The position numbers and the translations under genes were made by a program. A DNA stretch of 64,000 nucleotides from Vanessa cardui (taxonomy: Eukaryota; Arthropoda; Insecta; Lepidoptera; Nymphalidae): positions 8,287,702 through 8,351,701 of the forward strand of contig NC_061136.1 in NCBI RefSeq assembly GCF_905220365.1, written 5' to 3'. Below, in pieces: positions 57,050 through 64,000 of this stretch. The notes beneath the pieces are model-generated. The model was given only the letters and a program-made list of their open reading frames with translations. It searched no databases and was not told where the DNA came from. The first letter of the stretch is position 1. Every line of letters starts with the position of its first letter.

Positions 57050-60000
57050 CTTAAAATACTAAGAATATTGTTTACTTAACTGTTTAGTGCTAAAACTCAT
57101 TTAATTGCATTTGAGATGTATTTACTTTTATTTTTCATTCTAGCTAGACATTAATGTGTAAACTTTAATAAAACCTACGCCTTTAGGTAAATATTTAACA
57201 AAAAAATTGAAAGGTTCAATGTTGTAAAGTTGCACAAATTAAATTGGACGAATTTCGACCACACGCAATACGAGTTATTATAAAGATATAATTTTTAATA
57301 AAAATTTATAGCTGCCTGAACGCTCCGTGCTGCTGGCAATTACACCTGTACGAGCGAGCTAACGAGTTTACTAGTGTTAATTATTGCTATCTGTTCTGTA
57401 GAACGAGTTTAATACACCTATTTTGAACGCACATGCGGTTCTTTGGCAAATTAGCCTTTAAGGATAATGTATCCATGTAACATTTTTCACTGGAAATATT
57501 ACCCCACGTATCGATATCTTACTCTGTAGTCTTAATTCAGTCGTGCCAAAATATCGCTCGCAACAGACAGCGTTTAAATAGTGCAGTTTCGATTAAAAGT
57601 GAACGTTAGTGATCGACTACATTTCAATTGAGTTCAAATGCAAGTAATTGTAATCAAGTTATTCGATTAAAATATATGTTACGAGCATCGCAATAAGTAC
57701 GTTGAGAATTTGTAAAAAAATGCAAACATATGTTTTTATTTATTTTTTTCTAAATATTTTTAATTCAGTTCCACTCATCTAAAACTCTTGACATTTCGCA
57801 AAACATCTTAAAATGTAGCAAATAAAAATTAGTAGATAATTTGAAGTAAACAGTAGTCAGTAACAGTGTTTATTATATTTAACAACAAATGTACCTAATG
57901 AAACTTATATGCAATGCTATTGTTTTTAAACAACTAGGCTGAAGCTGCTTTAACAATATACTCCTGAGTATAAAGTATACATTTTTCATATTAATTCTTA
58001 ATGTGTACATAAGTGAATTATCTAGTTTCGAAAGCATTATCCCCAAGGACTTAATCGCACTGAAGTGAAATCGTATTGTTGCTATTGTTTAAATGCGTTC
58101 CAGCTCCTATGACGCGGTGCGATTAACATAGAATCATTATTTGCTCCTAATTAGGAATGTTACCGACCTTGAGCCTCGTTAAACATACCTGAATAATATA
58201 CCCAATCTATATAAATTCAACATCATTAAAACACTTAGTTAAAGATGTTGTGTAATCGTCTAAAAATAAATCACTGAAATTTTAATACAAAAATTCAACC
58301 GCCCCGCATTTAAGCTGCATTGTGGGTTACGCTCTAACGCCTCTCCTAAAGATTTTACTTTTACTTTAATCCAAAAATCTATCTGCAAATGATAACAACA
58401 CAATTATTCTATGCATAGATTTTAATAACTCTATACACATATACACCATATAATATAATAACTACATACTTAATTTCATACCGGTTCCTCTCAGAAAAAT
58501 ATAAAATTAATTGAAACCTGTAAAATAACAAATCGAAGGTGATATAAGAGCCTCCTTGAATAAGAAATATTTTTATTTGATTTCATTAAAGATGGGTTTT
58601 AAAAGCATTCTAAATACAAAAAAATGAAATTGTATCAAAGGTTGCGGTAAGCTAAACCAGTATAACTATACAAAGTATTATAAGGAAGACTACTGATATT
58701 TCCGTATTTGAAGGGAAGTGTAGTGCAGTCTTGTTCCGACACTCAATGGCATGACGTCATCATATTGATCCTATGTTCTAGTGTCAATTCGTTAGGGTGC
58801 GCACGCACCTTACTTTACAACTATCTCTTGGAACAATTTTGCAAAAAAAAAACATAAATAACATCTCGAACCAATTTTAATGTAAGACCAATTATACATT
58901 TTTAAAAGCTTTCCTTTTAAATAATACCAAGCTAAAAGGATTTCATAAATAACTGGTAACACCAAAGAAAATATATACGTTTTTGTATATGACTCACTGT
59001 TACTGATTGCTCCGTGAAGAAAATTAAAGCGCATGCGCGAAAAACATGGCGCTTAACTACGACCTCACTGCAGGGTAAACCAGGCACGGACTGACTTGTA
59101 ATATACATAAATGATACTTTTGCTGTGGGATTTTAGTTAAATTGTCACATAGATAAATAAAAACGTAGAAATTTAATAATTCACTCTTATTTTTTGAATT
59201 AATTACTATTGATTTATGTACTAAAGGTTTCAGTGTAACATTTATAAAAAACATATTTTCATACATCGCGCTTAGATTTTATTAACTAAGTAACTTTCAA
59301 AAAATCTGCAGGTCTTAAGTTAGAATTTTCAATGAGGTCAGTTTTATAGTACGGTCCTGTGTGGTATTAGCATTCGGCAACGTTCGTTGATTTTCGTGCA
59401 TTTCCGCGGTCCGCCTTCCAACCCTCGTAGAGAGATGCCTCTACGGGAACTCAAAAAATCTTTACAATGTTTTACATATTATATGAAAAATGAAACTAAA
59501 TCTATGTTTAAACATAACCTAAATATAATAGAAAGTTAAGTTTATGTGTTAATCTAACTTTAAATGGTTCTGTTCAGTGTCTGTGATAGTTAATTGTTGT
59601 GTTAACAGTCCGTGTGCTTCGTATAGAGTACTTTTAACCAAGGTAATCCAAATATGTTTTATTTGTATCCCTTTAATTAATCTATGTTGTATTTATATCT
59701 AACATCATCCTTTCTGTGATTAATATATATTTATTATGAATAAATAGCGAATCATGTAACATGGGTGAAAATAATAATTCGAAATACTCCTATTCTTTTA
59801 AGAGTCTTACGAGTGTACCTCAAAATGAAAAGTAAAGCGTCTGTAGTGATGTGAGTTACTCCTTGTTCCAGAGAGTACGCCATGAAAAACGTCGAGGACG
59901 ACGATGAATGAAAAAGAAATAAATAGGATGCTGGGTGAGTTTATTGCTATATACTTAATACATACGTTAATACTAATTTTATATAATAAACACTAATTCT

Positions 60001-61387
60001 TATAGAAAGTTGACTATATGATTACTTTCTTATATACTTTATTTCTGCTTTAACTGCGATCATTACCTTTTTTTGCCGTGGGATTCAACCGCTGACCCAA
60101 CTACTGAGATAGACAAAATACAAAAAGATTTGATCGCGAATAAAATATGTATGTAGCAGTTAAAATACCTCGCGAACGTTAAAAATAGAAGAAGAAGAAT
60201 AGATACTGTTGCTATAATTATTTTTAAAAAAATATGCTTGAAACTATTTCTTAGTCGTTGAAAATTGTTGATATTACATTATATTGAAAGTTAAATTTAC
60301 TTGTATTGAATTAGAATAAATCATTAATTATTCTACCCAAATATTTTTTTTTACTTTTATAGTGTCGTATTTTTCAGAAGGCAATATAATATCTCAAAAC
60401 TGGGCACTTAAAAAATAATATATATTTACAAAATCACGCATCAATGAACTACTGAGTGAAATTAATCTTTAAAAGTTCATGACTTATAATACTTATGAGA
60501 CAAACTATATCCTATATAGTAGTAGGTATATAGGAGTTTCATTAATGATATGAAGATTTTAATGAGAGAGAGTACTCTTTTTCTAGAATTAGTGTAATTG
60601 GTATATTTGAATATAAATTAATTTTACACTTTTATTAACATACCTTTAGAATCTCTATATATTTTACAAAACAAATCTTATGTGTTTGTCAGACATTAAA
60701 CCATTTTAATCAACCTTGCCCTGGTGCTTATTAACGGCCCTTATTGGCTAGTATTGCGTAATTTAAATAATACGGTAAGGAAATATCATTAGTGATGTTA
60801 GTAACACATGTCTTGTACATAACCTACAAATATATTTTTTAATATTTTTAATACCACTCGAAATCAATGTAAAGCGAAACGAACCCTCGAAACCAACACT
60901 TAAGATACATACGTATATTTTAAACTAAATATAATTGATTATCACGTAGGACGAAAGTAGTACATATTAACTTTTTATTAGAACATACTATATCGGCAGA
61001 TTCGAAAATTGATACTAATATAAATTCCTAATAAATTGTTTAACGTTAATAAAATTCGAATTTAAAATAAAATTGCTTGTTGAATGCCATTGAATAAAAT
61101 ATATTTAAATATGCAAAGTATATGCTAAATGATAAAAAACTAGGACAGTTGTTGTTTATCAGTATTCTTTCGAGAAATACTTTCATTAATAAATCTTCAT
61201 TAAAATGTTAAATGCAACTCTATTCCGGACGTCACGATGACATTTCTAAGACTTGAGCTTGAGCGTGAACAAAATGTAATGAGTCCATGGTTTCACTGTA
61301 TAATTGTAGTTATATTATAATTTCAATGGCAATTATAAAATATACCGTTTTAGTTTAATTATGAGGAAAAGTTTGTACAACGACAGA
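57050..61387. other. 4.3-kb intergenic region
   Basis: No gene is supported. 57540-57660 resembles an insect leader sequence (gtttcgattaaaagtgaacg), and 59380-59450 is locally GC-richer with a small hairpin (cgtagag…ctctacg). 59880-59945 ends in a donor-like gctgggtgagtt. All could be parts of untranslated exons; none can be demonstrated. Confidence 0.35.
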
Positions 61388-61660
61388 AATCTATACATAT
61401 CATGAAATTGGAGTGTCTGTTTGTAATATTAAAAAAGCCCTTTTTCACTCAATGCGTATGTATACGCGGTACATATACCATAATAACATTTTTTACAATT
61501 TTTGTCTGTTTCTTTAGACTAATCTCTAGAACAGCTGGACTGATTTTGATGGGACTTTCACTGTCCAACTAATATAATAAGGAGTAACTTAGGCTACAAT
61601 AATATTAGTTTTTTTGGTAAATTACAATGCATACAAGGACGCGAGCACAGCTAGTGTAGT
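61388..61660 (+). repeat. Dispersed repeat
   Basis: ctatacatatcatgaaattg, ctagaacagctggactgatt ttgatg and ggacgcgagcacagctagtg are the landmarks of the common lepidopteran non-autonomous repeat also seen at 29328-29540. Confidence 0.5.
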
Positions 61661-64000
61661 AATAAAACTGTTCAGTTTTTTCATTTATTTGGTCACTTAT
61701 TTTACATATAAATTGTTATTTAACAATAATAAAATAAATGATAAATCATACTATATCGATAATTGAAAAAAATACCTAAATTACTGTAAACGAAAAAATA
61801 AGCGCAAGTACATAAATTTATACATAAGTACACAATATTTTTTAAACAATGCTTCAAGTAGTTTCTAGATATGAGGTCTATGCACTTTTAACACTTCGTT
61901 AGAAACGGCACGTACTTACGGCTACTGATTACCGCTACGTCAAATACTTTATCCTTAACTGTTGCAATGGCATGCCATAACACAACTGCCCTTCAAAGGT
62001 ATCACCGGTTACAAACAGTGTTCCGTTTCAATTACCAAGCATTCGCATATAATCTGCGGACTATGAATAACTGGCGTTAGTGACCCGTAGTGTAAATCGA
62101 TCTCAAGAATAAAACATCAGCCTTGAGTTAACGAGTGCACAAATGTTAGATAACAGTGACAATTGTGCTTCTTATATTTATTATATGCAATCAAAAATGT
62201 TCAGCCGCGTGTGGTACCGTATTTTATTTTTAGAGTTATTAAGAAATCACTTCAAGGCTCCCAGAGCGTGAAATAATGTTATAAAAGATGCTCCAACGCA
62301 TTCATAGAATTGACTCTAAACGGCTCGTAGGATCAAGTCCGTGATAACCTACAGATAAACTGAGTCTTGCATGTGGATAAACTCGTACGTTAAATAAAAG
62401 GTGTAGTGTTTGTTGTTACTGGGACACTAAAGGTGATGTGGACGATAGAATTAGTTCTACATAAAGTATGTGTGAAGATAGTGCTACGATGTAACAGCAA
62501 GGAGAAAATAAAGAGAACTTTATTAAAACTAAATCTTAGGAAGAAAAAAAAAAGGCCTTGAGTGTATGTATCTTACGTTAGATAAGGGATCATCTGATAT
62601 AGTGTTAGTAATCAGTGGATATGATCGCATTGGTATTGTGCGTTTTTGCCAAGATTATAGACTTGGCGATAAGTGCTTACTCGCAAGAATATGTAAGGGA
62701 CACTCAACAGTTTCATTACAGCAAACGAAAACGAAGAATAAGCAAAGGTAGCGTGCATGAAATAAATTATTTGTTACAGCTTTTTTATTAATTTTAGAAA
62801 CCCAGACGGATTAAACTTTACGGCGATGTAGGTATACATTCGTTAATATTTTGTACATTATAATATTGCACGTATCTTCATTTGACATTTTTTAAATTTT
62901 TTCTGTAATATTAAATATACATTGCCAGTGTTTATTTTTCAATATAAAAAAAATATACGTTTCCACGAACATACTCGTAATCTACCTAGAAGCAAACCAG
63001 TAATACGTAGAATGATGATCAGGTTAGAATAATCTTATTACTTAGAGTTGCTTATCATATCTCAATACTGTACCTACCCATATACATGTATACATTACCT
63101 ATTATATAATGGACTATATTATAGCATAATAAATATTGCAAATAATTTATACAGAGTAGTACATACATAATTTACAAATATTATCAATTATATTTTATAG
63201 GTAACAAAAATATAGATGAGCAAATTCATTAACAGTCATAAATTTAAAAAAGACATTTGAAATTTTAATGAAAAAGTTTTCATTAATACATATTGTATGC
63301 AACGATCGAATCGGGGACATCTATCAAATAATATACTAAACCTTTCGATAACTAATATTTAAAATTTACACTAATACCTGCTATTTAAGATAACAATGAA
63401 TATTAAATTCTCGTTAAAGAAACTGTTTTCTTTGAACAGTAAACATAATTCAGCCATTTTTTTAAATTAAACATATCTACGGTATCACTTTACAAGTAGA
63501 TAATTAGTAATTGAATAGCTATTATTAAATAAGTACGACATATTAAATTTCACACTATAACGACATCTGACTTCAATTGATTGAATCACAGCAAGGGATC
63601 AAAACGAATGTGATCTAATGAATATTGCTTACTACATATCAAACTAGATGGCGCTGTTTGTTGTGACACTAAACTTCGTATATTATTTAACTATATTTTA
63701 ATATTTAAGTTTAATATTAATTATTTCAACGATATTTTTTAAAGTTGGTATTGACAGTACAAGTACTTTTAACCTTACAGTTTATACCTACAGATTACTT
63801 AAAGTCTAATTTACATAAAAAAATTTTTTTGATTAATTCTTCGAAACATTTGAGTTTAAATAAACATACTTATGTATAAGTAAATTAAACAAATTTTACC
63901 TAATTATTTCGTATTCGACACTTACCCTTTTACTTACACGTTAATGCATACACATATGTAAGTTTTATAAATTATATTATATAATTGAGGATTAATGCTT
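61661..64000. other. Intergenic region to the window end
   Basis: No gene supported. A TATA-like tataaaag at about 62281-62288 precedes less AT-rich sequence (62290-62520) that could be an untranslated first exon on the plus strand. The 61-codon frame at 62566 has no other support. Confidence 0.35.

Noticed and set aside
62566..62751. 61-codon plus-strand frame
   Set aside because: Plausible composition but no promoter close by, no polyadenylation signal and no recognisable domain.
1..64000. CRISPR arrays, rRNA genes, telomeric TTAGG arrays, bacterial operons
   Set aside because: None seen on either strand; all repeats are dispersed transposon copies or inverted pairs.

Overview
The window is AT-rich nuclear DNA from a lepidopteran, most likely a nymphalid butterfly. 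The evidence is spliced genes with GT-AG introns, TATA/initiator promoters, AATAAA signals, and many repeats of a style I recognise from butterfly genomes. These include tRNA-derived SINEs of the Metulj type, R1-, RTE- and Jockey/Daphne-like LINE fragments, and foldback MITEs. There is no bacterial, organellar or CRISPR content. The species is an inference; the eukaryotic insect nature is not in doubt.

Layout. 1-11.6 kb is mostly repeats: a 594-bp foldback element, a 5'-truncated R1-like LINE with a perfect 15-bp target duplication, a hAT-like MITE, and one probable intronless gene on the minus strand (6059-6469) of unknown function. 11.7-26.1 kb holds a cluster of small unusual genes. Three plus-strand microproteins (11749-12036, 13645-13818, 24162-24326) each begin with an MGxxxS N-myristoylation-type motif and a dense cysteine block. 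A five-exon minus-strand DM9-repeat protein gene (24733-26034) converges on the third. 18.1-21.1 kb is a graveyard of Jockey/Daphne-like LINE pieces. 26.4-33.1 kb is repeats: a perfect 85-bp hairpin, then two different RTE-like LINE remnants enclosed by 270-bp inverted repeats that look identical.

33.3-35.1 kb is a complete four-exon gustatory receptor gene (378 codons plus stop) whose first intron is packed with transposon debris. 36-39 kb holds three more repeats or foldbacks and an intact SINE with a 12-bp target duplication. 39.9-40.4 kb is a two-exon minus-strand gene for a small Pro/Met-rich protein with a good TATA box. 43.5-55.3 kb is a nine-exon minus-strand MFS transporter gene (516 residues, SLC46-like), with transposon fragments in its introns. 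55.3-64 kb is largely intergenic, with one protein-like open frame lacking a start codon (56760-57023) and some dispersed repeats.

How the genes relate. The transporter and the gustatory receptor are ordinary single genes. The 11.7-26 kb group looks like a local family: three paralogous-looking lipid-anchor-type cysteine microproteins beside a DM9 protein with a Pro/Tyr-rich N-terminus. A common role at membranes or in secretion or immunity is speculation. All exon models come from reading frames, splice consensus and phase arithmetic only. They close in frame, but no transcript or database search was available.
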